The notes under the pieces are model-generated. The model searched no databases, had not been told where the DNA came from, and saw only the letters and a list, made by a program, of their open reading frames with translations. A DNA stretch of 30,317 nt from Candidatus Naiadarchaeum limnaeum (GTDB lineage Archaea; Undinarchaeota; Undinarchaeia; Undinarchaeales; Naiadarchaeaceae). The stretch lies in assembly GCA_014189685.1 (NCBI GenBank), contig DVAB01000004.1, positions 1-30,317 on the forward strand, given 5' to 3'. Shown here piece by piece: positions 16,377 through 23,242 of the stretch (within the stretch, counting starts at the first letter, position 1; every line of letters begins with the position of its first letter). Position numbers and translations under genes: made by a program.

Positions 16377-16384
16377 ATTACTGT

Positions 16385-16663
16385 TTATTCCTTCATTTCA
16401 AATTTCTTTACGCGGTAAGTCTTTGCGCGGGTTTCAGCATGCTTGCACTCCTTGCATTTATATCTTAAGTCCTGTCGCGGAGTTGGTTTTTTCCCCTCTG
16501 GCTTTGGCTTTGGAAAACTTCCATAGCCGCGCATTTTTCTCTGGAAGCGGCGCTCCCCAATTGACATTGCGCGTTTTGCATGTTTTTTAACATGCTCAAT
16601 AGTATGAGGAGTGTGTTTCTTGCACCATTTGCAAAATATGTTAACTGTTTTTGGAATCTTCAT
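16385..16663 (-). CDS. rpl44e: Ribosomal protein L44e (eL42)
   Basis: Large-subunit ribosomal protein near the E site, zinc-binding. The 92-aa sequence begins MKIPKTVNIFCKWCKKHTPH and has C11-xx-C14 and C70-xx-C73 (YKCKECKHA). Between them are the conserved 'SIGERRFQRKMRGYGSFPKP' segment and 'GKKPTPRQDLRYKC'. Length and motifs are those of archaeal L44e. A possible TATA box is TTATAAAC (16695-16702 on the plus strand), about 32-39 nt upstream of the ATG at 16663, which leaves a leader of only a few bases. It is followed by aIF2-alpha, a neighbour often seen in archaea. There is no intervening S27e. Confidence 0.95.
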   Translation of the reverse strand: MKIPKTVNIFCKWCKKHTPHTIEHVKKHAKRAMSIGERRFQRKMRGYGSFPKPKPEGKKPTPRQDLRYKCKECKHAETRAKTYRVKKFEMKE

Positions 16664-16706
16664 CTGATTGCTCCGATAATATGAGAGAAACTCCTTATAA
16701 ACATTG

Positions 16707-17282
16707 TCAAACCACTTCAGCCTTTCCCTTGCTTACAAATATATCTGCGTTTTCCTTTGGAAGCTTTACAACTTCCCCGCTTTTAAACGGGCCGTAATCA
16801 TGCAAATCCGCGCCCACTATTTCAGGGACATCTTCTAAAAGCTTTACTTTAACATACTCCTCTCTTTCCTCAGCTTCTTTCTCGTGCTCGATTATTTCTT
16901 CAATATCCTCTGGCTCTTCAGTTTTCACTTCTTTTAATTCAAACTTATTTCCGTCAATATCTATATGCTCCCTGAAATTTCCTAATGTTAAAACTAAAGT
17001 ATCAAATAAAGCGCGCTCTTTAGTTGTCATAGCTTTTATTTCTGCCTTTTCTCTCATGCGAACAGTTCTCAAAGCCTGATTAAGAATTTTTTTCTCCCTT
17101 CTGTCAATTATATCCTCAAAAATACTGCGCGCGTTCCTGCCCTCATTCGCATCTGTTTTTGCAGCGCGCAAAAAATAATCTTTTACTCCTGCATAGAATT
17201 CATCTGTTAATTCAGCGAGATTTTCAGATTTCTTTTCCTTGCGCTGGACTTCTCTCAATGTTTCGAAAGTTACAATTGCCAT
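16707..17282 (-). CDS. GINS complex subunit, Gins51-type
   Basis: GINS bridges the MCM helicase with the replication machinery (CMG complex). The 191-aa protein has an N-terminal helical A domain (about 1-110: ETLREVQRKEKKSENLAEL, then MREKAEIKAMTTKERALFD), a Glu-rich linker (about 118-142) and a C-terminal small beta B domain (about 143-191: YVKVKLLEDVPEIVGADLHD, YGPFKSGEVVKLPKENA). A helical A domain followed by a C-terminal B domain is the Sld5/Psf1 (Gins51) order, as opposed to the Gins23 order. Its position just downstream of the primase gene in the same direction is a recurring archaeal link. The likely promoter is at 17436-17445, leaving about 130 nt of leader or a separate small gene in between. 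Confidence 0.9.
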   Translation of the reverse strand: MAIVTFETLREVQRKEKKSENLAELTDEFYAGVKDYFLRAAKTDANEGRNARSIFEDIIDRREKKILNQALRTVRMREKAEIKAMTTKERALFDTLVLTLGNFREHIDIDGNKFELKEVKTEEPEDIEEIIEHEKEAEEREEYVKVKLLEDVPEIVGADLHDYGPFKSGEVVKLPKENADIFVSKGKAEVV

Positions 17283-17300
17283 CAGCTGTTCACGTCATTT

Positions 17301-17429
17301 AATGTTGTTCAATCAGCTGGCACTTGAGATGCTGCATTCGCCTGTGAAATAAGTGCAGCGAAGCAGCATAAACTTCTGCTTCTATTTTTGCCAGCCTTGA
17401 AATACGGTAGCATTATCTTCAACAACATT
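17301..17429. ncRNA. Candidate structured RNA element or 34-codon small gene between primase and GINS
   Basis: This 160-nt gap is the largest between genes in the window and holds three nested complementary stems. They are a 9-bp outer stem (17301-17309 with 17421-17429), a 7-bp stem (17316-17322 GCTGGCA with 17389-17395 TGCCAGC) and a 12-bp stem with a single bulged A (17329-17341 with 17358-17369) closing a 16-nt loop. G+C is locally higher than in the surroundings. The strand is undecided. A minus-strand TATA (17436-17445) would start a transcript near 17413, where a leaderless ORF of 34 codons (17413-17309, starting MLPYFKAGKNRSR) also begins and ends at the outer stem. It does not fit tRNA, RNase P, SRP or canonical C/D or H/ACA guides. 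Confidence 0.35.
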
Positions 17430-17435
17430 TCTTTT

Positions 17436-17445
17436 CTTATATTTA
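17436..17445 (-). promoter_or_regulatory. TATA-like box inside the end of the primase gene
   Basis: On the minus strand the block reads TAAATATAAG and overlaps the primase stop codon (17443-17445). The expected transcription start is about 17410-17417, in front of the structured element and GINS. Confidence 0.45.
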
Positions 17446-18726
17446 TCTTTTTGCTAAATCATAAACATCCACATAGGAGCGCACGCGCGGCTTTCTAATT
17501 TTCTTAAATACTTTTTTTGGAAGCGAACCTCTATATTTTCTCAATGTATACGTTACGGGATTTTTAATTGTTGCGCAAAATGTATCTGGGGTGCAAACTC
17601 CATATCCCTTGAAGTACCCCATGTTGTTGCAGTTTGGAGTCATCTGTGGTTTTCCGCGCTTGAATTGGCTTTCAAATCCAATCTTAACTAAATTTTCTCT
17701 TAAAGGCGGGCGATTTTTTTGATTCCAACTTAGCAGAAATTTTTCAATATCATCATTTTTCCACCCAATATTATGTAAAAATGTTGTCAAAGCAAAAACG
17801 CTTCTCTTTCTTCCATCATCCAAGCCGTGCAAAATATTATGCATGCATGGTGGCCAGAATTGAGGGCCGATTGCAGTTGTCGGAACTTTAAATTCCTCAG
17901 TGCCTATGGAAATTTTTTCTCTTGCTTCTTTTTGCGCCCAGAAAATTGCTGCCTGCAAAAGCTCAACAGCTTCATTTTCTCTTGCTTTTCCTGCATCAAA
18001 AAACTTTTTTTCAACTTTAACATTCTGTACTTTTGCCTTTTCCTTATCAAAATTTTCCAATTCATCTTTTGAAACTGGAATTGAAGAAAGCCATGTTTTT
18101 GGATGCAGAGAATACGGCATTCTAAACAAGTGTCTAGCTGCTATTATTCCAGAATCCAGAGTTAAAACTTTTTCAGGATTCTCATTAAAAGCCGCGCGCA
18201 AATCTTTATTTGTATAAAATTTTAAATATTCAATAATCGCTTTTGGAATTCTTGGAAAATCTTTTTCCACATAAGAAACATACATTATTTCCTCTGGAAA
18301 ACTTTCAAAAGGAACACCGATATGAAATCCGCGGCTTCCTGAAAATTTAATTGAATATCCTTTAATATCAAACTGCTCCAAGGTTTCAACAAAAATTTGT
18401 GCAGCTTTTGCAGCTTCCTTTAAACTGCGGTGGCAATCAATGTCCAAAATTAAATCCCACCCTGTTCTTAATTCATCCAATTCGCTTTTTCGCATCTCTG
18501 TTTTCAACAGAAAGGGATTTTGCCAGCGCTCAACTGAGCAATGAAAAGAAACAGCGCCTTGTTTAACTAACTGCTCAACATCCTTTTCATAAAAAATCGC
18601 ATTTGGCCGAGTTCCGAAATTTCCGCTTGCTAAAGTTGGAACAACCTCTCTGTTCTCTGCTATATCAAGCAGCGCTTTCTGAATATCTTGCCTAGAATAA
18701 TAGTCTAGAATTTCTTCTCTATACAT
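17443..18726 (-). CDS. DNA primase, fused PriS catalytic and PriL-type Fe-S domain
   Basis: Archaeo-eukaryotic primase that makes replication primers. Residues about 1-240 are the PriS part: LILDID at 92-97 with metal-binding D95/D97, SGSRGFHIGVPF at 129-140, and DSGIIAARHLFRMPYSLHPK at 191-210, all family motifs. Residues about 290-390 resemble the C-terminal domain of the large subunit PriL. They have WPPCMHNILH (C294), an internal helix set (SVFALTTFLHNIGWKNDDIE), and C366, C378 (YGVC) and C384 (DTFC), four cysteines placed to hold a 4Fe-4S cluster. A separate PriL subunit may therefore be missing, as reported for the monomeric Nanoarchaeum primase and other DPANN. At 427 residues it is longer than a plain PriS. 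A GGGAG ribosome binding site precedes the ATG at 18726, with a TATA box at 18762-18769. Confidence 0.9.
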   Translation of the reverse strand: MYREEILDYYSRQDIQKALLDIAENREVVPTLASGNFGTRPNAIFYEKDVEQLVKQGAVSFHCSVERWQNPFLLKTEMRKSELDELRTGWDLILDIDCHRSLKEAAKAAQIFVETLEQFDIKGYSIKFSGSRGFHIGVPFESFPEEIMYVSYVEKDFPRIPKAIIEYLKFYTNKDLRAAFNENPEKVLTLDSGIIAARHLFRMPYSLHPKTWLSSIPVSKDELENFDKEKAKVQNVKVEKKFFDAGKARENEAVELLQAAIFWAQKEAREKISIGTEEFKVPTTAIGPQFWPPCMHNILHGLDDGRKRSVFALTTFLHNIGWKNDDIEKFLLSWNQKNRPPLRENLVKIGFESQFKRGKPQMTPNCNNMGYFKGYGVCTPDTFCATIKNPVTYTLRKYRGSLPKKVFKKIRKPRVRSYVDVYDLAKR

Positions 18727-18761
18727 GCGGTTCTCCCACGATAAAAATAATTCATCTGGAT

Positions 18762-18804
18762 TTATAGTTTTGCATAGGAAAGTTTATTAATTGATAATTT
18801 ATAC
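18762..18804. promoter_or_regulatory. Divergent promoters for primase (-) and the ATP-cone gene (+)
   Basis: On the minus strand CTATAAAT (18762-18769) lies 36-43 nt before the primase ATG, leaving a short leader with GGGAG. On the plus strand AATTTATAC (about 18796-18804) precedes the ATP-cone gene, which has a strong GGAGG (18814-18818) six bases before its ATG. Both genes have ribosome binding sites, unlike most first genes in this window. Confidence 0.5.
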
Positions 18805-18824
18805 CACTTTTTTGGAGGAAGGCT

Positions 18825-19058
18825 ATGAATGTATTAAAACGCGATCGTTCGACAGAGGCATTCAGTTCTTCAAAACTAATAAGAGGCTGCAAAAGAGCTG
18901 GCTGTACATCTACAGTTGCAAAAATAGTTGCTGCCCGCGTTCGAAAAAGAGCATACAACCGAATTTCAACTTCGAAGATTAGAAAATTAGCTATAGCAAC
19001 TATAAGGATGTACGACTCTCGATCGGCTAAGGCATTTGCGGGACACAAAAGACATTAA
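18825..19058 (+). CDS. Stand-alone ATP-cone domain protein
   Basis: The 77-aa protein starts MNVLKRDRSTEAFSSSKLIR and follows the ATP-cone pattern along its whole length: hydrophobic-x-K-R-D-(G)-x-x-E-x-F-x-x-x-K-L-hydrophobic, then a helix CKRAGCTSTVAKIVAARV, then ISTSKIRKLAIATIRMYDSR and a final 'SAKAFAGHKR' corresponding to the usual 'vAeaYxxyR'. ATP-cones bind ATP/dATP and regulate ribonucleotide reductases or NrdR. Here no catalytic domain or zinc ribbon is attached. The consensus Gly after KRD is Arg here. It may be a free-standing nucleotide sensor, or a small regulator whose partner is elsewhere. A very clear GGAGG ribosome binding site (18814-18818) fixes the start. The protein is notably basic, so nucleic-acid binding is possible. 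Confidence 0.65.
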   Translation: MNVLKRDRSTEAFSSSKLIRGCKRAGCTSTVAKIVAARVRKRAYNRISTSKIRKLAIATIRMYDSRSAKAFAGHKRH

Positions 19059-19092
19059 AGTTTAATAAATAATTATACAGAACTCAATTTTA

Positions 19093-20196
19093 TTATTTTA
19101 TATTCTCAAACCTGTGCTTAAACTTCTCCAAAATTTTTGGCAAATTCGTATACTCCATATCCTCTTCGCCCAATCGATGAGGCTCAAAAGGTCCATGCCT
19201 TCTCATATAATCAGCAATTTCCTGTGCTTGCTTTCTAGTATAGTCATAAGCAATATCCGCAAACAAATCCTGCGGTCCCACTAAATTTCCATCTGAAATA
19301 TTAAATCCTAAAGAAATAACTCTTGATGGTCCATCCAATCTTGAATTTCTTGCATCCAATTCAGAAACAGGCATTAGAGGACCTCTGTGCGAGCCGCGCA
19401 TCCATCCTGAAACTAAATGAGGAAATGCAAATGGTTCAATCATCTCGCCAACAGATGGAAATCCTGCTTGAACGCGCGCCGCAGCGCATGGGTCATCTTT
19501 CCCAACATACTGGCCTGCGATTAATGCTAATTTATCTGTGCTCAAAACTGCGGAAATCTCATTATCAATTCTTCTGTAAATCCTTTTAATTAAATAATGC
19601 CCAGTACTTCCAACTAATGCTGTTAAATCATAAGTTTCTTCCGGAGTGTTTAGCATAATTTTTTTGTTCTCAACTATATCGTGAACCTCAAATGTAAATC
19701 CAGGGTGCATCTTTGGATCTATAGTTAATCCAGGGGTGCAAAAAGGATCTGCAAATGCTCTGTAAAACGGAAGCGAAAATGCTCCTGGGTCTGTTTTATC
19801 AGCTGCAAAAACAATTATGCTCTCTGCAGGCCGCTCAACGAACTCCATCTCAGCAACTCCTGGGCCAAGGCCTTTTACATTTCCTGCAAAAGCATCTTTC
19901 AAAAGATCTTGTCCGGCTCCGTATAACTTCATTTTTTTCGCAACAACAGTTGCTGCCTTAAAGGAGTCCCACGCAAGCTTGTGAATTTCACTAGAATCCA
20001 CCCCCCTATAATGAGTCATAATCAAGTTAATATCATCTCCACAATGTGCAACATAAAAATCGTTTATAATTTTCTTTTTTTGCGCAGCCTCAAGATGTTT
20101 TTCGCACTCGTCCAAAAGTTCAGGGGGAACAACAACATGGCCTGGATAACTGCCTACATCTGCCTTAATAACACTTAAAGTTACTTTTTTTGCCAT
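19093..20196 (-). CDS. fbp: Bifunctional fructose-1,6-bisphosphate aldolase/phosphatase
   Basis: This archaeal gluconeogenic enzyme condenses dihydroxyacetone phosphate and glyceraldehyde 3-phosphate and then dephosphorylates the product to fructose 6-phosphate. The 367-aa sequence carries the metal-site N-terminus 'SVIKADVGSYPGH' (D13, H20), HCGDD at 52-56, 'LYGAGQDLLKDAFAGNVKG', 'ADKTDPGAFSLPFYRAFADP', 'IAGQYVGKDDPCAAARVQAG' and a 'FNISDGNLVGPQDLFADIAY' segment, all diagnostic. Length is typical. A GGGAG lies four bases before the ATG at 20196, with a TATA box at 20231-20240 farther up. It is divergent from the E1-like gene. With PEP synthase at the right edge it shows that sugar phosphates can be made from pyruvate. 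Confidence 0.96.
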   Translation of the reverse strand: MAKKVTLSVIKADVGSYPGHVVVPPELLDECEKHLEAAQKKKIINDFYVAHCGDDINLIMTHYRGVDSSEIHKLAWDSFKAATVVAKKMKLYGAGQDLLKDAFAGNVKGLGPGVAEMEFVERPAESIIVFAADKTDPGAFSLPFYRAFADPFCTPGLTIDPKMHPGFTFEVHDIVENKKIMLNTPEETYDLTALVGSTGHYLIKRIYRRIDNEISAVLSTDKLALIAGQYVGKDDPCAAARVQAGFPSVGEMIEPFAFPHLVSGWMRGSHRGPLMPVSELDARNSRLDGPSRVISLGFNISDGNLVGPQDLFADIAYDYTRKQAQEIADYMRRHGPFEPHRLGEEDMEYTNLPKILEKFKHRFENIK

Positions 20197-20230
20197 TATT
20201 CTCCCGTGCTCCTAACTTAAAACCTTCTGA

Positions 20231-20258
20231 TATTTAAACCTTCATGTATATATTTTAT
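20231..20258. promoter_or_regulatory. Divergent promoters for fbp (-) and the E1-like gene (+)
   Basis: On the minus strand GGTTTAAATA (20231-20240) serves fbp. On the plus strand TATATATTTTAT (20247-20258) serves the gene at 20287. Each gene also has GGGAG four bases before its ATG (20201-20205 and 20278-20282), so both have short leaders of about 10-15 nt. The symmetry is striking. Confidence 0.55.
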
Positions 20259-20286
20259 CTTCTTAATTTAACTATAAGGGAGCAGA

Positions 20287-21462
20287 ATGGTATTCAAACT
20301 TTTTGAAAAGAAAGAAGAAAAGCCACTACTTGAAGATACGGAAGAACTTCGCTACTCAAGACAATTAATTCTAAAAGAGATCGGGAAAGAAGGACAAAAA
20401 AAATTAAAGGCAGCGAAAGTTCTAATTATCGGCCTGGGGGGACTTGGAAATATTGCAGCTTCTTATTTAGTGGGCGCAGGAATCGGGAAAATAGGATTAC
20501 TCGATTATGATATAGTTGATTTAAACAATTTGCACAGGCAGCCTCTATATTCAAAATCAGATATCGGAACGAAAAAAGTTTTAGCGGCAAAGGAAAATCT
20601 TCTTTCAATTAATTCAAATATTCAAATTGAAACACATGAAATAAAGCTGACTTCTCAAAATGCAATGCAAGTTTTGCAAAATTATGATATAATTTTGGAT
20701 TGCTCTGATAATTTTCCAACTCGCTATTTAATAAATGACACGTGTGCGCTTTTAAAAAAGCCAGATGTATATGGAGCCACATTGGAATTTGATGGTCAGG
20801 CCTCTGTTTTTTACACAGAAAAAGGGCCTTGCTATAGATGCTTTCTTGCAAAGCCCCCCAGTCCTAGAGAGGTAAAGAGTTGTGCCGAAGCAGGGGTTCT
20901 TGGAACAGTTCCTGCTTTGATTGGAACTTTGCAGGCAACAGAAGCAATTAAGTTAATTCTTGGAAAAGGCGATACTTTAGTTGGAAAATTACTTTTGTTC
21001 AATGCATTTGAGGGTAAATTTGAACTTGCAAATTTAAAGAAAAATACAAATTGTGCGCTCTGCGGGCGAAACGCAACTATTAAAAGTCTGATCGATTATG
21101 AAGAGTTCTGCGGTTTAAAAGGAGAAAAAATGGGTTCAGAAGAAATCCCAGAAATTGGCCCCTCGGAATTAAAACAAAAGCTCGATCAAGGAGAAAAAAT
21201 TATAATTTTAGATGTGCGCGAAGATTTTGAGCGTGCGATTTGCAAATTTTCAGATTCAGTTCATATCCCGGTTGGGCAAATAATGTCTCGCTATAATGAG
21301 CTAGATCCAAATTCTGAAATAGTTACGCACTGCCACAGAGGCGGCCGCTCAGAGTATGCTACTGAATTTTTAATTGAAAAAGGATTTAAAAATGTAAAAA
21401 ATTTGCGCGGTGGAATTGATGCATGGGCAAATGAAATTGATCAGCGTATGCAAAAATATTGA
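20287..21462 (+). CDS. E1-like adenylyltransferase with C-terminal rhodanese domain (MoeB/ThiF/UbaA family)
   Basis: E1-like enzymes adenylate the C-terminal Gly of sulfur-carrier or ubiquitin-like proteins for molybdopterin, thiamine or tRNA thiolation. Residues about 17-250 are the ThiF domain: RYSRQLIL, nucleotide-binding GLGGLG (49-54), 'LLDYDIVDLNNLHRQPLY', 'DCSDNFPTRYLIND', a zinc site from C182/C185 and C256/C259, and C199 in 'KSCAEAGVLG', the position of the catalytic cysteine. Residues about 288-391 are a rhodanese domain with the active-site loop HCHRGGRS (348-355, C349), which would carry a persulfide. The domain order equals that of MoeZ/UBA4-type enzymes. In an archaeon with few cofactor pathways, tRNA thiolation via a SAMP-like protein is my best guess. 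The carrier is not in this window. Confidence 0.93.
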   Translation: MVFKLFEKKEEKPLLEDTEELRYSRQLILKEIGKEGQKKLKAAKVLIIGLGGLGNIAASYLVGAGIGKIGLLDYDIVDLNNLHRQPLYSKSDIGTKKVLAAKENLLSINSNIQIETHEIKLTSQNAMQVLQNYDIILDCSDNFPTRYLINDTCALLKKPDVYGATLEFDGQASVFYTEKGPCYRCFLAKPPSPREVKSCAEAGVLGTVPALIGTLQATEAIKLILGKGDTLVGKLLLFNAFEGKFELANLKKNTNCALCGRNATIKSLIDYEEFCGLKGEKMGSEEIPEIGPSELKQKLDQGEKIIILDVREDFERAICKFSDSVHIPVGQIMSRYNELDPNSEIVTHCHRGGRSEYATEFLIEKGFKNVKNLRGGIDAWANEIDQRMQKY

Positions 21463-22152
21463 TTAGCTGAATTTTCCTGTTGTGAAAAATGTTATTAATG
21501 ATCCTAATTTCCACCCCGTTATTCCAAACATATCAAAGGCAAAATTTCCTAAGAGCATGAGAATTAGGTAAGATTGCATAATCGATAGAGGGATAATTAC
21601 AACTGCATTCAAGAGATCGTGAAATATTGTTGCTGGTTCTGTTATAAAAAGCATAATGTAATAAATTGAAAATCTTGCTGCATGGAAATAAATCATATAC
21701 TGCAGTAAATCTCCTTTCACAAATAAAAGCGGGCTTAAGGCTATTGCAATACTAACTGCAACAGATTCGCTAAATGTTTCTGTATAATTTTCAACAGGCC
21801 GAAATGGGCTTATAAATTTCGTAAGCCACTCTGCAGTTATTACAAAGAATAGAGCAACTGGTATACTCGAGACTAAAGTTAGTATCAATCCAAAAGTTGC
21901 AACACTTTCGAAATAAAATATATCTGAGTAAGTATCTGGAATTCTTATTACAATACTTAAAATGTACAATATTCCCAAAATTCCTATTAGTTTATTCCCA
22001 ACGAGAAACCCAATTATTGTAATTAATGAAAAGGCAAATATAGATCCACCTATTTTTCCAAGGCTTTTTAGCCAGTCATAAGTATTCTTAAAGAATTCTG
22101 CAGGACCTGGCTTCTCAAATTGTGGGGACCCATCTATTCGATTGATTATCAT
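21463..22152 (-). CDS. Hypothetical integral membrane protein, about six helices
   Basis: Unrecognised 229-aa protein with hydrophobic segments at about 36-52, 53-72, 84-108, 128-146, 155-172 and 182-203, and a short charged N-terminal tail (MIINRIDGSPQFEKPGPAEF). The pattern 'ESVAVSIAIALSPLLFVKGD' and the FHAARFSIYYIM helix recall Yip1-like integral membrane proteins, but I see no decisive motif. Its gene begins 10 nt after the stop of the DUF457-type gene, so the two are co-transcribed and may form a membrane pair. The stop codon abuts the stop of the E1-like gene with no base between them. Confidence 0.75.
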   Translation of the reverse strand: MIINRIDGSPQFEKPGPAEFFKNTYDWLKSLGKIGGSIFAFSLITIIGFLVGNKLIGILGILYILSIVIRIPDTYSDIFYFESVATFGLILTLVSSIPVALFFVITAEWLTKFISPFRPVENYTETFSESVAVSIAIALSPLLFVKGDLLQYMIYFHAARFSIYYIMLFITEPATIFHDLLNAVVIIPLSIMQSYLILMLLGNFAFDMFGITGWKLGSLITFFTTGKFS

Positions 22153-22162
22153 TAAATTGCTT

Positions 22163-22549
22163 TCACTTTCTTATTAGAAGTTTGACTATAAAAAAATTTC
22201 TATTCGTTGTGCGCGAAAACAAATCCTCAAAATAATCCTGTGCGATGTGCAAAATCTGCCCAATTAAAAATGGAAGCAGAATTGGAAAGTAATTTGAAAT
22301 TAATGCAGCAATTACTGCAATTTCTATCATATGGAAAATTGGGAAAAAAGAGCTGCCATCCTTTACTGCGCGAAAATAATAGTAGGCTTTTTTCAAACTG
22401 TAATTCCCTGTCCTGTGGATGTAAATAAAATAATGGTCTACATCAAGTGCAACTGTGATTAGAATTATAACTAAAACACTCGCTCCTAGAAATGGGTAGA
22501 GTATTGCAGCTGCGATTGCTCCAATAATAGCATGATGCAGTGGAAGCAT
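22163..22549 (-). CDS. DUF457/YdjM-type membrane protein with a His/Asp metal site
   Basis: The 128-aa protein matches the DUF457 (YdjM) family, often annotated as membrane-bound metal-dependent hydrolase. It has H5-H6 at the start of helix one (MLPLHHAIIGAIAAA), the signature D36-x-D38-H39 (ALDVDHYF), H73 and E76 (FHMIEI), and H101-xxx-D105 (GQILHIAQDYFED). These would form the membrane-surface metal centre. Enzymatic activity is not proven for the family. The protein is short compared with many members but keeps all the His/Asp positions. A TATA box on the minus strand (22572-22580) lies 23-31 nt before the ATG at 22549, giving a leaderless start. It heads an operon with the six-helix membrane protein. 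Confidence 0.8.
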   Translation of the reverse strand: MLPLHHAIIGAIAAAILYPFLGASVLVIILITVALDVDHYFIYIHRTGNYSLKKAYYYFRAVKDGSSFFPIFHMIEIAVIAALISNYFPILLPFLIGQILHIAQDYFEDLFSRTTNRNFFIVKLLIRK

Positions 22550-22557
22550 TTCGAAAG

Positions 22558-22580
22558 TTTTATTTATTCGCTGTTTAAAT
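22558..22580. promoter_or_regulatory. Interleaved divergent promoters, DUF457 gene (-) and Ogg2 gene (+)
   Basis: ATGs at 22549 (-) and 22589 (+) are only 39 nt apart. TTTTATTTA (22558-22566) is 23-31 nt before the plus start, and ATTTAAACA on the minus strand (22572-22580) is 23-31 nt before the minus start. Each TATA box therefore lies between the other box and its start site, so the two preinitiation complexes cannot form together. Confidence 0.6.
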
Positions 22581-22588
22581 TCTTTACT

Positions 22589-23242
22589 ATGGACTACGGG
22601 AGGCTGTTAAATTCTTTTAGGCAGCGCGAGCAAGTAATAAAACAAAGACTTGAGGACTTTAAACAAGTTTACAACTGGCCTGAGACGAAACTTTTTTGTG
22701 AATTAGCTTTTTGCCTTCTGACTCCGCAATCCCGTGCCAGAAGTTGCGATTCTGCAGTTCAAGATTTGGAAAAGAAAGAACTTTTGCAAAAAGGAACTCC
22801 TAAGAAAATCGCAAAAATTCTAAAATTAAAAGGAGTTCGCTTCTATAATAACAAAGCAAAATATATTATCGAGGCACGCGGACAATTTTTTAATGGCTCA
22901 AACAGTCTTCGCAATTCTTTAGAAGGCTGGCGCGCGCAGACAAATAGTTCTATCGATTTCAGAAATTTAGTTTCAAAAAATATAAAGGGACTTGGATTAA
23001 AAGAGGCATCTCACTTTTTGCGAAATATTGGGCATGGAGAAGAGCTTGCAATTCTGGATAGGCACATTTTAAAAAATTTAGTAAAGTATCGTGTTATTAG
23101 AGAAATTCCAAAATCTTTAACCGCGAAAAGATATCATGAAATCGAGCAAAAACTTTTCAAATTCGCAAACAAAATTGGAATTAGTGGAGCGGAATTGGAT
23201 TTGCTTTTGTGGAGCGAAGAAACCGGGGAGATTTTCAAATAA
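22589..23242 (+). CDS. ogg: 8-oxoguanine DNA glycosylase/AP lyase, Ogg2 type
   Basis: Ogg2 enzymes excise 8-oxoguanine and cut the abasic site. The 217-aa protein has the helix-hairpin-helix 'NIKGLGLKEASHFLRNIGHG' with catalytic K138, the catalytic aspartate D157 in 'LAILDRHILKNL', and the family-specific C-terminus 'LWSEETGEIFK' whose terminal lysine contacts the damaged base. The N-terminal part includes 'ELAFCLLTPQSRARSCDSAV', also typical. An in-frame ATG at 22532 would add 19 residues but would overlap the divergent DUF457 gene. The ATG at 22589 fits both the family start and the TATA box at 22558-22566, so it is preferred. The gene is convergent with the PCNA operon and abuts it without a gap. 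Confidence 0.93.
   Translation: MDYGRLLNSFRQREQVIKQRLEDFKQVYNWPETKLFCELAFCLLTPQSRARSCDSAVQDLEKKELLQKGTPKKIAKILKLKGVRFYNNKAKYIIEARGQFFNGSNSLRNSLEGWRAQTNSSIDFRNLVSKNIKGLGLKEASHFLRNIGHGEELAILDRHILKNLVKYRVIREIPKSLTAKRYHEIEQKLFKFANKIGISGAELDLLLWSEETGEIFK

Noticed and set aside
17301-17429. tRNA, C/D or H/ACA guide RNA in the primase-GINS gap
   Set aside because: No T-loop or seven-base acceptor pair for a tRNA, no RUGAUGA/CUGA box pair, and the internal loops are 6 and 18 nt with no ACA directly after the lower stem. I keep it only as an unclassified candidate.
22532-22588. Upstream ATG at 22532 for Ogg2
   Set aside because: It overlaps the start of the divergent DUF457 gene and adds 19 residues unlike the family. 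The TATA box at 22558-22566 lies inside that extension.
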